The notes beneath the pieces were generated by a model, which worked only from the letters and a program-made list of their open reading frames with translations, was not told the DNA's origin and ran no database searches. From the NCBI GenBank assembly GCA_037962975.1, contig CM075672.1:127148001-127212000 (forward strand): a stretch of DNA of 64,000 nucleotides, written 5' to 3'. The position numbers were made by a program, and so were the translations under genes. Positions 1 through 12,248 of this stretch are shown here, piece after piece (within the stretch, counting starts at the first letter, position 1; each line of letters starts with the position of its first letter). The DNA comes from Clitoria ternatea. Lineage: Eukaryota > Streptophyta > Magnoliopsida > Fabales > Fabaceae.

Positions 1-389
1 GATGGATAACTTATAGTGGTCGTGTTTGTATCTATAATAATATCGGTGGGATTCTGTGAAACTATATGAAATGTTCTACCACTTGAAAATCTATTCTATG
101 TAATTGACGACTTGACTGAAATTAAGCCATAATTAACAACGTGAGTAATGTTGTAAATGATCTATAAAGATAGATTGAATAGTATGAGTTAATGAACTTA
201 AATGAAGTGAAGTCCTGGTAGGGTCTGTAACAAGTAACGAGCTAGAGATGAAAATAAATTGAAACGATGAGGATGATGATGTGTGATGACATATACCGGT
301 ATTTGTATTAATGTTACCGCGTAAAAATTTATGATGAATGAGATTCGTGGAATTGAGTAATTCATAAGACATTGTCCTTAATCGTCAGA
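1..389. other. Unassigned AT-rich DNA left of the Athila-like element
   Basis: No recognisable coding content. A 79-codon open frame on the minus strand is low-complexity and matches nothing I know. After removing the nested elements, this stretch would continue at 18,751-19,545 and then at 25,529. The segment near 19,440 has a 'cgaggtagga' string also seen in the gypsy LTRs of this window, so the host DNA here may itself be an old LTR. Confidence 0.3.
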
Positions 390-1904
390 TGATAGCCAAC
401 CACAAGCGCACGGGGTATCGAAGTAATAAAAGAGATATCGTTCCCACAGAGATTGTGCCCAAGTACTATTTATAACGGTGTTTTAATTATCCACTGAATC
501 GATTGAGATGAATTACTAGAATGATTATAAATAGTAAATCTGAGAACAGAAAATTTAACGTCTTTAAAGAAGAAAATCAGAGCAAGTTTGGGAAATTCAA
601 TTCAAGGAAGGTCTTGGGATTTAAGGGTTCATATGCAAGTACCAAAATTAAAGGTCAATTACCTATCCAATTATATGATTTCCGTTTCTAAGATGGATAC
701 CCCTGATTTAATTAATACTTTTCTCTCAAAAGCCTATTAACGTGCCTAATTCCCAAAGAACCGCATTCAATTTGTTAATTAAACCCCTTAAGTTTTGTGG
801 GAATCCAATTAATCCTCAAATGAGTTCGCTTACCGTCGTAAAACAAAAACATAGGTTTAATTTATGTATTTTTGAATAGTATACCTATTCTCGTAGCGCA
901 TACAATTTGGAATCAACTACGCTTATCTCTAAATCTTGTAGAAGTATTACGATACATAAATCAAATAGAAACATGAAATCACATCCTTGAATGGTAAAGA
1001 ACAATTAATTTAGATACATAAGCATATTACATCCTTTAATCAAAAGAACGAAAGTTTAGTGTGCCATAAAGATTGTCATCATCATGTCATACATAACCAA
1101 ATCAAAGTCAAACATAAAAGGAATCAAAAGTGTAAACTAGGGTTCTAGAATTACAAATTAGTTCTCACTAGGATTGTAAACTCTTTCTCCCAAATCTGCA
1201 GAATTGATCTCCCTTCATGAATTGATCCTCGATCTCCAATGAATAATCTTCCAAAAGATGCTTCAAAATCTTCCAAAAGGTGCCTCAAAAACTATCTCTC
1301 TAGAACTCCCTCTAACTCCCCCTAATTGGCCCATTAGAAACCCTAAAACTAAAGTGAATTGGGCCACATAGGGGACAACCATGGCCAGTGATGGATAACC
1401 ACGACCAGTGGTTCGAGCCCTGATGCTCCTTGGCTTTAAATGCGCAATTATTGGTGACATACAGAGTAAACCACGTCAAGTGGTGGGAAACCACAACCAG
1501 TGGTTGCTTCTAACTTGTTCTTTTTTGCTTCAAGAAGGCTCCTTGGTGTTCCACAATGCCCACCACAGCCAGCGGTGGATAACCACGGCCAGTGGTGGTC
1601 TCTGACCTGCTTTTCCCTTCCTTCTAGTGCCAACCATAGCCAATGGTTATCCTCCATTAGCAGTGGTTTCCTCCAATCTCTCCAAAATACACTCCTAAAG
1701 GCCTTAGAAGTCTTATTTTTCGTTTACTTTGTCATTTTTCCTCAAAGAGACCTAAAATATCAATAATCTTGTAAAATAAGAACAACCAAGTAATATGTAT
1801 GGAAAAGAATCAAAATCAAGGGAATCAAACATGAACAATATGCAAAGAAACCTAAAAACTAGACCTAAAAACAACCAAAAGTACCACACAATACACACTT
1901 ATCA
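390..1904 (-). repeat. 3' LTR of the Athila-like element
   Basis: This 1,515-bp repeat matches 17,291-18,745 over its length with scattered substitutions and small indels, such as an extra 'agagatatcgttcccacag' near 430 absent from the other copy. Its inner end carries an array of short inverted motifs of the form CCAC-n(4-5)-GTGG (for example 1,397-1,413, 1,489-1,505, 1,581-1,597, 1,632-1,648). The polypurine tract expected just inside the LTR appears on the minus strand as 'agtttggggtatt' (about 1,906-1,918). Confidence 0.9.
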
Positions 1905-3947
1905 AAATACCCCAAACTAAAACATTGCTCGTCCTCAAGCAATCACTGAATCCATACAAGCATATAATGAAAAACCAGTAGACCCAAACAAACTTAAGGA
2001 ATCTTGTGTTTATTTATTTTCTTTGTTTTTGTGTTTTTAAGAGACTGCATAGACTACCAGAATATACCACAATCAACAGTCAAACCATGTTCACTAAGAT
2101 TAGACCTACAGTACTTTTTCTCACTTTCCACTCAGTGTATATGCATTTATTTCAATCCACTCAGACCATAACATTCTAAACACTACCATAGGCTTGGTAA
2201 TTGACCACAGACTCCACAATTATCAAGAAAACATGCATTGGTCAAAAGGTCTTTTAAAGGGTTGTAATAAGGCTAGGGGATTCATAACATAGGAATGGAA
2301 ACCAAGAAAAGGGAAATGCAAAGGGCTTAATTTTTGTAAGAAGAGAAATATCACAAGAGGCAAGCATACCTCAATTCAATAACTTTTTCTACATTAACCA
2401 CAAGGAGTATGATTCATTTGTTTTCTTTTTCTTTTTCTTTTCTTCTTTTATGCATGAAACTTAACTCCTTATCTTTCCTTTTCTTTGAATCACAGACCCC
2501 AAACTATCTTAGTTTGTGTTTCTCAATTCACTTTTTCAAATCATCCACATTTAGTTTGCTTACCCCTTTTTTATATATCATTTAAGGCTTTCAAAGAAAA
2601 TCATATCATTTTATGGCTCAAAAGGGGCAACTAGTGGATTATGTCTCAATAAATTCTGAGGTTAACGAAACAAAAACCTAAATTTTTACCTTTTTCATTC
2701 CAATCATGCATTCACAAACCGTTTTGAAAGGGTCAAAAGCCAAGTTCTAGAGTGCCTAAAAATGTGTGAATCACTCAGTCAAAGAAACATGGGTATTTTT
2801 AATTAATGAATTGAACACCCTATCGGCTCAAAAGCTCATAGTGGTAATTAGCCTAATCAAAGAAACACAGTCATCATGCAGAGTGATAATTCTGACAAGA
2901 ATAGTAGTCAATTATTATTATTTTATTTTATTTTATTATTTTATTATTTTATTTTTTTATACAAGATTCACCCAAGTAATGCTTAAAATCCAAGCAATCT
3001 GCATCACATGTTATACAGATAACAATAACTGCAATCGGCAATCAATGCTAGCCTAAGGCATATGAGTAGACATACAATCATGCAAATGAACCAGAACATA
3101 AGCATACAATCATGCAAATGAACTAGAAAATAAAAATAAACAAAAATAAAAAGGAGTAAAATAAGAACAAGCTGAACTTTTATGTACCCCTCACCCCAAA
3201 CTAAAACTGGACATTATCCCCAATGTCCATATCAAGGGGACCACAATGGTCCGTAATTAAGGAACCAGGGGTAAAAGGACATAAAAGATCAACTGTTACC
3301 TGTCATGGAGAAGGGGGTGGAAGTGACCCTGCTGGGTATTTAAAATGTTGAATTTCCCCACACTGGGCTACACCACGACTAGTGGTTGTAAACCACGGCC
3401 TGTGGTTTGTTCTGTTTTGCCCTAAAAATTGAAATGCAACTTAGACCATGCACCTGATGGTAACCACGACCAGTGGTGGGAAACGATGACCAGTGGTTGC
3501 CTCTGACTTGTGCCTAAAAACTCTTAAAATTACAGGGGAAATTCCAGAGCTAACCACGGCTAGTGGTGGCTAACCACAGCCAATGGTTCTCACTGTTTGG
3601 TGCCCAAAAATTTCATATTTTTAGTAGAAAATGCCTGGCCAAACCACTGCCAGTGGTGGAAATGTACAACCAGTGGTTGCCACTGTTTTGTGTCATAAAA
3701 CAAAATGCAAAACACCGAGTTTGGCACACATTCATCTAATTTAAATTAGGACATGCATCATGGTAATCAAAAATCATGCCTTACTCCACAACCTAACAAA
3801 TCATCAAGTTCTTATTTATTTGTTTTTCTCTTTATTTAATTTTTTATTTATCAACTAAAACATTCAAAGAAAACATAAAAATATAAATAACTATAGGGTT
3901 ATCTCCCCACAAGTGATAAGTTTAACATCTTTAACTGGATGCTATAC
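1905..3947 (-). other. Non-coding 3' internal region of the Athila-like element with CCAC...GTGG dyads
   Basis: There is no reverse transcriptase or integrase similarity in any frame, only short spurious frames and T-rich tracts (about 2,400-2,470, 2,910-2,960). From 3,370 to 3,690 it carries a second block of the palindromic motif found in the LTRs: 3,372-3,388, 3,391-3,407, 3,462-3,478, 3,552-3,568, 3,572-3,588, 3,642-3,657. In a complete Athila element this place would hold the rest of pol, so it appears to have been lost or replaced. Confidence 0.7.
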
Positions 3948-4916
3948 CTAAATTACAACCAAGAACCTATTAGAGCCATGAAATTCATACCTCAGTGTGG
4001 AATTTAAAGGCTGAAGTTGCACATTTGGGTTCACCACTTTGTCACACATGACTTTAGTATCATGTTTCAGTGCTACATAACCCTTACTGCATTTTGATGT
4101 TCCTGCAGGCTCATTCAGAAAAACAAAATCAAGTGGGTCCTTGGGAAGAATCTCTTCCTTCACCACTTGGTCAACTAATTTAATGCTACAACAAACATTA
4201 TCATGAAAAGGTTTTTTCAAAGCATCTATCAAATTAAATTCAACCTTTTGGTCCCCTACAGTCAGAGACAACTTACCTTTTTTAACATCAATCATGGCAC
4301 CTGTAGTGGCTAAAAATGGCCTGCCTAATATAATAAGGATCATAGAATCCTCATCCATCTCTAGTACAACAAAATCAGCAGGGATAAAAATTTTTCCTAC
4401 CCTAATAGGAACATCCTCTAAAGTACCTACAGGATACTTAATAGATCTATCAGCTAATTGTAAGGACATCCTAGTAGGTTTCAATTCACATAAAGGTCTA
4501 TCTATTGACATATCACCAATCATACATGGGATAGAAAAGCTACCTGGATCCTGAAGCTTGGGTGGTAGCTTCCTCCGGATCAGTGCACTGCACTCCTCAG
4601 TAAGTGTTACTGTACCATCTTCCTCTAGCTTCCTTTTGTTAGACAAAATATCCTTCAAAAACTTCACGTAGGTAGGCATTTGCTATAAAGCATCAGTGAA
4701 AGGAATATTAATGTAGAGCTTTTTTAAAACCTAAAGAAACTTACCAAACTGTTTGTCCAACTTGGCCTTGGCCAAACACTGGGGAAATGGAATGGGAGAT
4801 TGATATGGCTTAACCTCCTTCTTCTTCTCTTGCTTCTCCTCATCCATAGCAGGTGAAGGTGATATGGTCTCATCCTCCTTAGGGTCCTTTTCAACTTGTT
4901 TTTCCTTTGGCGGCAT
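3948..4916 (-). pseudogene. Athila-type retropepsin region with active-site segment missing
   Basis: The minus-strand frame 3,948-4,679 (243 codons) has the typical Athila protease context: a 'GSFSIPC' start of the fold near residues 47-52, 'MSLQLADRSIKYP' at about 71-83, and the late 'ILGRPFLAT' flap motif near 116-124. The family expects a catalytic D-(L/S/T)-G-A loop after the 'LC-D/E-L' string. Here 'CEL' (residues 64-66) runs straight into 'KPTRM', so about two dozen residues including the catalytic aspartate are absent without loss of frame. The upstream frame 4,731-4,916, lysine- and glutamate-rich, is the usual gag-protease linker. A frameshift or stop separates the two. The protein cannot be an active protease. 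Confidence 0.8.
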
Positions 4917-4928
4917 TAGACCTTCATA

Positions 4929-5848
4929 TTATATACCACTCCTAAGCGTTACAGCCATGGCGTGGTTGGATGGACCTACTTCTGGTTTTCCTAGAAATGT
5001 CCCTGGTATTCTTTGAGATGATAAAGCCTGCTGAGCAATCTGATTCTCCAATATTTTATTATGGGTGGCAAGAGTGTCCACCTTCAAGGCTAAAGTCTTG
5101 ATGGCATTAGAGAACTGGTCGTTCTGCTTTAGTTGAGTAGCTACAAACATCTCCATTAAGGACTCTAATTTTGATTTTTAAGGAATGAAGGTTCCTTGTG
5201 ATTGTCTGTAGCTACTCTGATTACCTTGTTAGAGAGGTGGTCTGTTTTGGAAACCAGGTAGTCCTTGTGGTTGTCAAAAATTATTGCCATAATTTCTACC
5301 GTAGTTCCTAATAGCATCCACCTGTTGCATCTCTGGCTCAGCATTTTGAGTCACTCCAAGCTGACAAACTGAAATGTTATAACCTGAAACACCATAAAGC
5401 TCACAAACAAGATTAGAAGTACCTGTTCCTAATTTATCAAATTTATTAATTTTAACAGATAATGCCTCTACTTTAGCAGTTAATAAAGAGAGAACATCAA
5501 CAGAGTACTTACCTAGAGTTCTTGGTGAACTCATTTTTGAGGACCACTGGTATGTGTTTTAAGCAACCTCCTCAATAAGATTGTAACCTTCCTCCATGTT
5601 CTTACTCATGAAGGCACCGCCAGCTGCGACATCCAAGGTCACCTTTTGGTTCAGAGTGAGCCCATTATAGAAAATGTGCACAGTCAACCAGCGTTCAATA
5701 TCATGGTGTGGGCATTCACGGAGCATTTCTTTGTACTTTTCCTAAGCATCATAAAGAGTTTTATCATCTTTCTGAGCGAAAGTGATGATTTGCTTCCTCA
5801 ACTGATCAATTTTGCACCTTGGATAGTACTTGTTGAGGAAAGCATGAG
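4929..5848 (-). pseudogene. Athila gag, C-terminal half (broken)
   Basis: Read on the minus strand, this continues gag after the copia-like insertion. It encodes the conserved stretch around 'CPHHDIERWL', 'FYNGL' and 'DVAAGGAFM', then a coiled, glutamine- and asparagine-rich tail (5,274-5,534) and the gag end 'AVTLRSG' near 4,935. At least four in-frame stops interrupt it: near 5,750, near 5,560, at about 5,274 and at about 5,181. Removing the insertion with one copy of the ACAAC duplication puts this half in frame with the half at 16,630-17,027, which confirms the insertion point. Confidence 0.85.
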
Positions 5849-6128
5849 ACAACTGTTAGGGAATCCCATTAGGGTCAGGCAGTGGAAACACAAAGGATTC
5901 CCAAAAGAATTGCAAACATGTATGTTTCAAAGCATTATGCTAAATTAAAATTTTTAATTAGGGTTTACCTCTTGTAGACGCAGAACAAGTTACTCGATCG
6001 AAGCAATTGTAACTTCGCCCTTAGGAGTCCATACGAGCACTCCCACCAGAAAAACAAAGCTCTGAATGCTAGTACAGAAATTTTGTTTTGGTCTAATTTC
6101 TGAGCAGCAGCCTATGAACTTCTCATGC

Positions 6129-6140
6129 TCTATATATAGG
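6129..6140 (-). promoter_or_regulatory. TATA-like box of the copia-like LTR
   Basis: The minus strand reads 'cctatatataga', followed downstream by 'gcatgagaagttcatag'. The position inside a solo LTR fits the LTR promoter. Seen in sequence only; transcription is inferred. Confidence 0.45.
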
Positions 6141-6636
6141 CATAGGTCTTGACCTGAGCTCTCATTAAACATTTGGCTCCTGACTCATTCTAAATGAGTT
6201 AGGCCCAAATAGTTTTATTTTTAGTCCAACTAAAATAAAACTATCCTCTGGTGGGCTTACTCTATGTGTGTGACCCTATAGGTAAAATATTCGGTTATAT
6301 TAATAATAAACTATTTTATTATTAACATAAAATAAGAGCGGTATCTAGCAATACATCATTATGTCTGAATATTATTTATCATCGATATGAACTATAAGTG
6401 ATAATTATTTTATATATCTATTCCTTTTATCACGATATCTAATTGGGCCAAAGGCATGGTCGTCGTCATCCTTGTATGGCCCAATTCATTTTACTTGATA
6501 CCAGAGTAGACTTTATAGAATAAATATCTAATATTTATTCGTCCTAGCATGGCCATGCATTTCATTAGTCTCACTCCATCAAGTGGCCCATAGATATCAC
6601 TCCTGTCACATAGGAGAGACAAATTCCATCTACATC

Positions 6637-6660
6637 CACTAGTGCAAAAATTGGATATAA
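6637..6660 (+). repeat. Left terminal inverted repeat of the CACTA element
   Basis: It begins CACTAGTGCAAAAATTGG and pairs with 16,118-16,141 read on the minus strand (CACTAGTGGAAAAAATGG). The two differ at two of 24 positions. The first eight bases are themselves palindromic in part (CACTAGTG). Confidence 0.95.
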
Positions 6661-6664
6661 CAAC

Positions 6665-7125
6665 GGGATATATTCACGGGTTGTAGTGGATCAGTGATAA
6701 AAACATGCGCAGTGGCATTTTTGAAATTATAAGGTGAATGATATAATCAGAGAAAACTATATATCCATGGTTAACATCATAACCGTCATCGTACACGTCA
6801 ATATATATTCACGGTTAAGATGTCAACCGTGGATATATATTCATGGGTATGATCAGGGTTATGATGTTAATCGTGGATATATATTGATGTCTATAATGAC
6901 GGTTGTATTTTTAACCGTGGATATATACTTCAGGTTTTAGGGTTTAATTACTGGGTACTATATGTCCACGATTGTATATATAACTGTGATTATAGATTTA
7001 ATATTTATCCACGGTTGGGATCGTAACCGTGGATAAATAGTTAACATTTATCCACAGTTCTTTGTTCAACCGTGAATATATGTGTAATATATTCACGGTT
7101 TCAAGGGGAACCGTGAATATACATC
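6665..7125. repeat. Left subterminal array of TATTCACGGTT / AACCGTGAATA motifs
   Basis: About a dozen copies of a 10-12 bp motif in both orientations, often as inverted pairs 8-15 bp apart. Examples are near 6,806-6,840, 6,998-7,036, 7,046-7,080 and 7,091-7,121. In En/Spm, subterminal short repeats bind the element's own TNPA-like protein; the same role is inferred here. Confidence 0.85.
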
Positions 7126-8112
7126 CTTTCTGAAACTTCAAAAGCCGCGCCTTTCATCCTTTTTTCACTTTCTCTTCTTCTTTCACGCTGGTTGTCATCT
7201 TCTTCCTCGTCCTCCTCTTTGCTGGTCGTAGGCTTCTCCATTCCCTTCCTTCTTCTTTCGTGTGCCCTTCTTCTTCTTCGTTCACTATTATCTGGTAAGT
7301 GTTCCCTTGCCCTTCTTCTTTCATTCACTTTTTAGCCCTGCTTCTTTGTTATGCTTTATCACCATTGTCTAGAAAGCTTGTCTCTCTGTTTGTGTGTAGT
7401 TGAACATAAACGAATATAGGTCTCTGAGTTTGTGTTTTCATTGTTGAAGCTGAACTCTATCTCTGCTTATTTGACATTGCCTGTGGCATTGCCTCTGTTT
7501 TCATGTGTTTTCATTGTTGTGGTAATTTTTTTCAATCTATTTAATGAAAAATTGTAAAAAGGGAGCAGCAAGATATCTGATTAGACATGTGTTTCATTTT
7601 TTTTCAATCTCATTGTGTTTTCATTGCCTGTGACACATTACCTGTGACATTGCCTGTGACACTCCCTGTAGTATAGATATTATATATGTATAAGATATCT
7701 AATTAGATTATATCTGTGTAACAATTAAAGCAAGCTTGCTGGTTCTGTGTATTCCTCTTAATTAATAATTTTTACAAATTTTGGATGTTACATATAATAT
7801 AATTTCCTTCAAACTTACATTCAATGATCTTTATGGAAACCAAGTAAAGGATGAATAGAATAAGAAGCTTTAGGCTATCAAATTAGAAATAAATCACCTT
7901 AGTGTATAGGGAAACAAACTATTGAATAATCTATGTATCCCCTTCAGATTTTAAAAAAATATGGCGAGTTCAGTCCTACATAAAAAAATAAATAAATACT
8001 ATTGGATCAGAATTAAACATTAGAAAAGAAAATCATCAAACACATATAGATGTAGTTATATGCGTTTCAAGTATGAATATCTACAAATTATGTAAACGGG
8101 AAAGCTTAACAT

Positions 8113-8185
8113 GATCCATAATTCATATCTCATAATCCATGATCCATAATTCATAATCCATAATCCATAATCCATAAATCCATAC
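8113..8185. repeat. Short tandem repeat, 'tccataat' type
   Basis: A run of about seven imperfect 8-11 bp units based on 'tccataat(tca)' in the CACTA leader. No coding sense. Confidence 0.7.
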
Positions 8186-8627
8186 TTCATCATTGTTAGA
8201 TATGAACATAACGCATTCCTAGGTTCAAGTTAGATATTTTTAAATGGAAAATTTTCACTTCATCATTGTTAACCATTCCCTTTAAAACATTTTCCATTTA
8301 TGAATTTTGTTCTGTTGAAGTTTAGTTTAAAATTTTGATATTTCATTATTAGATTTTTGAGTTGAGTTGTAATGAGAAGTTACATTTCACTTATATAATG
8401 TTATTGTTGTTGTTTTTGGTTGCTCGTATATAATGTTATTTTTGTCTATTGTATGTATGTGGTTTTCAATCTTGCAAACTCGTAGGCTCATACTAGTTAA
8501 CTAGTATGAAAGTTGTTGTGCATATGAGTGAACCGTAGTTCCCCATTTGAGATTCGACACAAATGGTCATTAAATTAATTAATTTCATCGTTTGTGTTGA
8601 ATCTTGAATTGTCCGTTTGGACAGTTT

Positions 8628-8882
8628 GGGATGAACAATTATTTTTTATACGTCATTTTTAGTATGTACAAGTTAGGAGTTATTTTAAAATTTGATAAAC
8701 TTTTGGTAACTTGCATTTTGTGTTGTTCTCTGGGTGCATATTTGGTTATTGTTGAATTTGATTTGACCACTCTCATTTTGTGTACTTAGAGACCAATGCG
8801 AAATGCTGCCGAAATTTCATCAAATTTTAAAATAACTCCTAACCTGTATATTAGAATGACGTATAAAAACAATTCTCATCCT
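8628..8882. repeat. About 255-bp foldback (inverted repeat) in the CACTA leader
   Basis: The left arm near 8,628-8,700 ('gatgaacaatt...tatacgtcat...aggagttattttaaaatttg') is matched in reverse complement by 8,820-8,882. Weaker pairing continues inward to about 8,720/8,795. Transcription would give a long hairpin about 70 bp before the transposase start. Confidence 0.8.
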
Positions 8883-8950
8883 GAATGGGTATAGGACCAC
8901 CACCTTGTGGAAAAAGTGAGGTTGATCATAGCACCTTGTAAACAGTTGGC

Positions 8951-11900
8951 ATGGATTGGAGTTGGATAACTACATCACGCCTAAGTCTAGAGTACGAGGG
9001 GGGAGTTGAATCATTTATAGAATTCGTAGCGAGGAATGCAGTGGAGGTGAATGGGAAGTATTTTTGCCCTTGTATGAAATGCTTGAACCTGCGTCGGGTA
9101 GACTTGGAAGAGGTGCGAGAGCATCTACTGTGTGACGGTTTTCTGTGTAGTTATACGCGTTGGATATGGCATGGTGAAGATGTGGTGGTGCCAAGTAACA
9201 GCTCTCAAACTGAAAATCAAAGCTCGATGCATGACACCGATGTCGACATGGATGACCGACTCGAGGATATGATCCGTGATGTGGGGGTAGAAGGTTTTAA
9301 GAAAGCTCATGTATATACGAATTTGTGTGAGGACTCTAAGCAGCCGTTGTATCCAAATTGCGTCAATTTCACGAGGTTATTAGCAATTTTGCGATTGTTT
9401 AATTTGAAGGCCATAAACGGGTGGATGGATAAAAGTTTCACTGACTTACTGAAGTTGTTGAAAGAAATGCTCCCAGCTGGAAACACCTTGCCGAATCGTA
9501 ACTATGAGGCCAAAAAGGTGTTGTGTCCTATGGGTTTAGAGTATGAGAAAATACATGCATGCCCAAATGATTATGTATTATTCTGGGGTGAGTTAGAAAT
9601 GCTGCATCGATGTCCTAGGTGTGGGGTGTCACAGTATAAGAAGAAAGAGGCGGATTCTGATGAGGTATGCACTAAAGGGTCTCCTGCAAAGGTGTTGTGG
9701 TATCTGCCTATAGTTCCAAAGACTAAAGCGTCTGTTTGCCAATACAGATGATGTAAAACTTATGAGATGGCATGCTGATGAAAGGGTTGTTGATGGACTA
9801 CTTAGGCATCCGGCCGATGGATCGCAATGGAAGAAAATTGATATAATTTTTCTGGAATTTGGCCATGAACCAAGAAATGTTAGGCTTGCACTAGCCACAG
9901 ACGGTATGAACCCGTTTGGGAACCTGAGCACAAACCATAGTTCATGGCCTGTTTTGTTGTTTGTTTACAACTTGCCACCATGGTTGTGTATGAAGCGGAA
10001 ATATGTCATGTTATCGATGATGATTTCTGGTCCACGACAACAGGGCAACGACATTGATGTATATTTAACTCCATTGGTTGAAGACCTCAAAAGGTTGTGG
10101 GAAGACGGGGTTGATGTGTTTGACGGGTTTACCGGGCAGTCATTCAAATTGCGTGCCATGCTCTTTTGCACGATCAATGACTTTCCAGCGTATGGTAACT
10201 TATCCGGGTACAGCGTGCAGGGTCATAAAGCTTGTCCAGTATGTGAGGAGGGGACTAGTTCTGTGCGGTTGCACCATGGTAGGAAAAGTGTTTATCTTCG
10301 ACATTGAAGGTTTCTTAAAGTGAATCATTCATTTCGAAGGTTGAAGAAGTCGTTTAACGGTGCCCAAGACTTTGAAATGGCTCCTCCACCACTATCTGGT
10401 CGCCAGACATATGAAAAGGTGAAAGACGTCAACGTGCAGTTTAGTAAGTGTGAAAAACAGCACCCGACACAAAACAACTGGAAGAAAAAGTCAGTGTTTT
10501 TTGACCTGACATATTGGAGGGAGCTTGATGTAAGACATTGCATTGATGTAATGCATGTGGAGAAAAACGTGTGCGACAGTTTGGTTGGTACACTCTTAAA
10601 CATACCCGGGAAGTCTAAGGATGGCCTAAACTCGTGGATGGACTTGGAGTTGATGGGTATACGTCAGGATTTGCATCCACAATCAAAGGGCAAAAGAACA
10701 TATTTTCCCCCAGCATGTCATACGTTGTCCAAAAAAAAAGCAAAGTCTGTGTGAATCGTTACGAAGTGTGAAAGTTTCGTCTGGTTATGGCTCCAACATT
10801 AACTCTTGTATTTCCATGAAAGATTTGAAGTTAGTTGGGTTGAAGTCTCACGATTGTCACATGTTGATGTAACAGTTTTTGCCTATCGCCATTCGTGACA
10901 TTCTTCCTAAAAATGTGAGAAATGTCATAACAAGGTTGTGTATGTTTTTCAATGCCATATGTTGCAAGGTAATCATGCCCGACGAATTGGATGTGTTGGA
11001 ACAGGAAGCATCACTTATATTATGTCAACTTGAAATGTATTTCCCGCCCTCTTTTTTTGACATAATGGTCCACCTAATCATCCATTTGGTGAGAGAGGTC
11101 CGTTTGTGTGGTCTAGTGTTCTTACGGTGGATGTATCCCGTTGAGCGATATATGAAGATATTGAAAGGGTATATGAAGAACCAACGTCATCCCGAAGCTT
11201 CAATTATGGAAAGATATATTGCAGAGGAAGCAATTGAGTTTTGCACTGAATACATGTCACATGCTTCAAGCATTGGTATTCCAACGACTCGTCATGAAGG
11301 GAGATTGGATGGGAAAGGAACGATTGGAAAAAAAATCAAGAGCATGCCACGTGATGATGTCCTTCATGCACACTTGTATATTTTAAACAACACGGATGAC
11401 GTGCAACCGTATCTAGCCACTCATAAGGAGCTAGTTAAGAAAACCAACCCTAAAATGACTGAAAAGTGGTTGTTGAATGAACACAACAAGACATTCATGC
11501 AGTAGTTACAAATGACCGTTCTGAAAGATGCATCTGCTTCCTCGACATTACATCGACTGGCACAAGGCCCAAACTTTGATGTCCTCACCTTTTGTGGGTA
11601 TGAAATAAACAACTATTCGTTTTATACAAGGACACAGGATGAAAAGAGTACAAATCAAAACAGTAGAGTGATGGTTGTGGCTCAGTCTATGCATTTCTCA
11701 ACTTCAAAGGACAACAACCCTGTATTGGCCGAGTCATGCTACTTTAGTATGATTGAGGATATATGGGAAGTCGATTACGATCCCTTCACCATTCCTGTGT
11801 TTAAATGCAAATGGGTTGACAATAAGAACGGTGTCAAAACTGATGATTTAGGAGTTACATTGGTGGACCTCAACAAGATAGGGCATAAGGACGAACCATT

Positions 11901-12131
11901 CATAATGGCAACGCAGGTGAAGCAAGTTTTTTATGTTGCTGACCCAGCTGACAAACGCTGGTCAATTGTTATCCAAGATAGACATATTGGAGACCCCAAT
12001 CTTGATATTGTGGAAATTCCATCGACCACAACACGTATTCCAACATCTATCGTGGAACATGACATAGATGATGTAGTTGCCAGTCGTCATGACCACCATG
12101 AAGGCTTGTGGGGAAATATTTCATCTTCATA
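8951..12131 (+). pseudogene. CACTA TNP2-type transposase (Transpos_assoc, tnp2, DUF4218, DUF4216)
   Basis: The start ATG at 8,951 opens the N-terminal transposase-associated domain (MDWSWITTSRLS..., with 'CPCMKC' near residues 39-44). The tnp2 core follows (around 9,300-10,860; 'RWHADER', 'FKLRAMLFCTINDFPAYGNL', 'CIDVMHVEKNVCDS'). Next come DUF4218 ('MYFPPSFFDIMVHL', 'RWMYPVERYM', about 10,879-11,300) and DUF4216 (about 11,590-12,000). It is broken by a 1-bp frameshift near 9,725, TGA at 10,305-10,307, a frameshift in the A9 run at 10,731-10,739, TAA at 10,870-10,872 and TAG at 11,503-11,505. TNP2 proteins cut at the CACTA ends. The gene starts just downstream of the foldback leader and is followed by the second CACTA gene on the same strand. 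Confidence 0.93.
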
Positions 12132-12248
12132 GGGTATTAATCATGTTAATGAATCATTGAATTACATGCATGTTATATTAATTATTCGTTGTATTAAATG
12201 TTATATTAAATATTTGACAATTGTGTTTCCTTGTTTGAACAGATACTC

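Noticed and set aside
133..372. 79-codon minus frame at the left edge
   Set aside because: Serine/threonine-rich low-complexity translation without recognisable family.
7101..7328. Arginine/glutamate-rich 75-codon minus frame
   Set aside because: Antisense of a CTTCTT-rich CACTA leader; low complexity with no family match.
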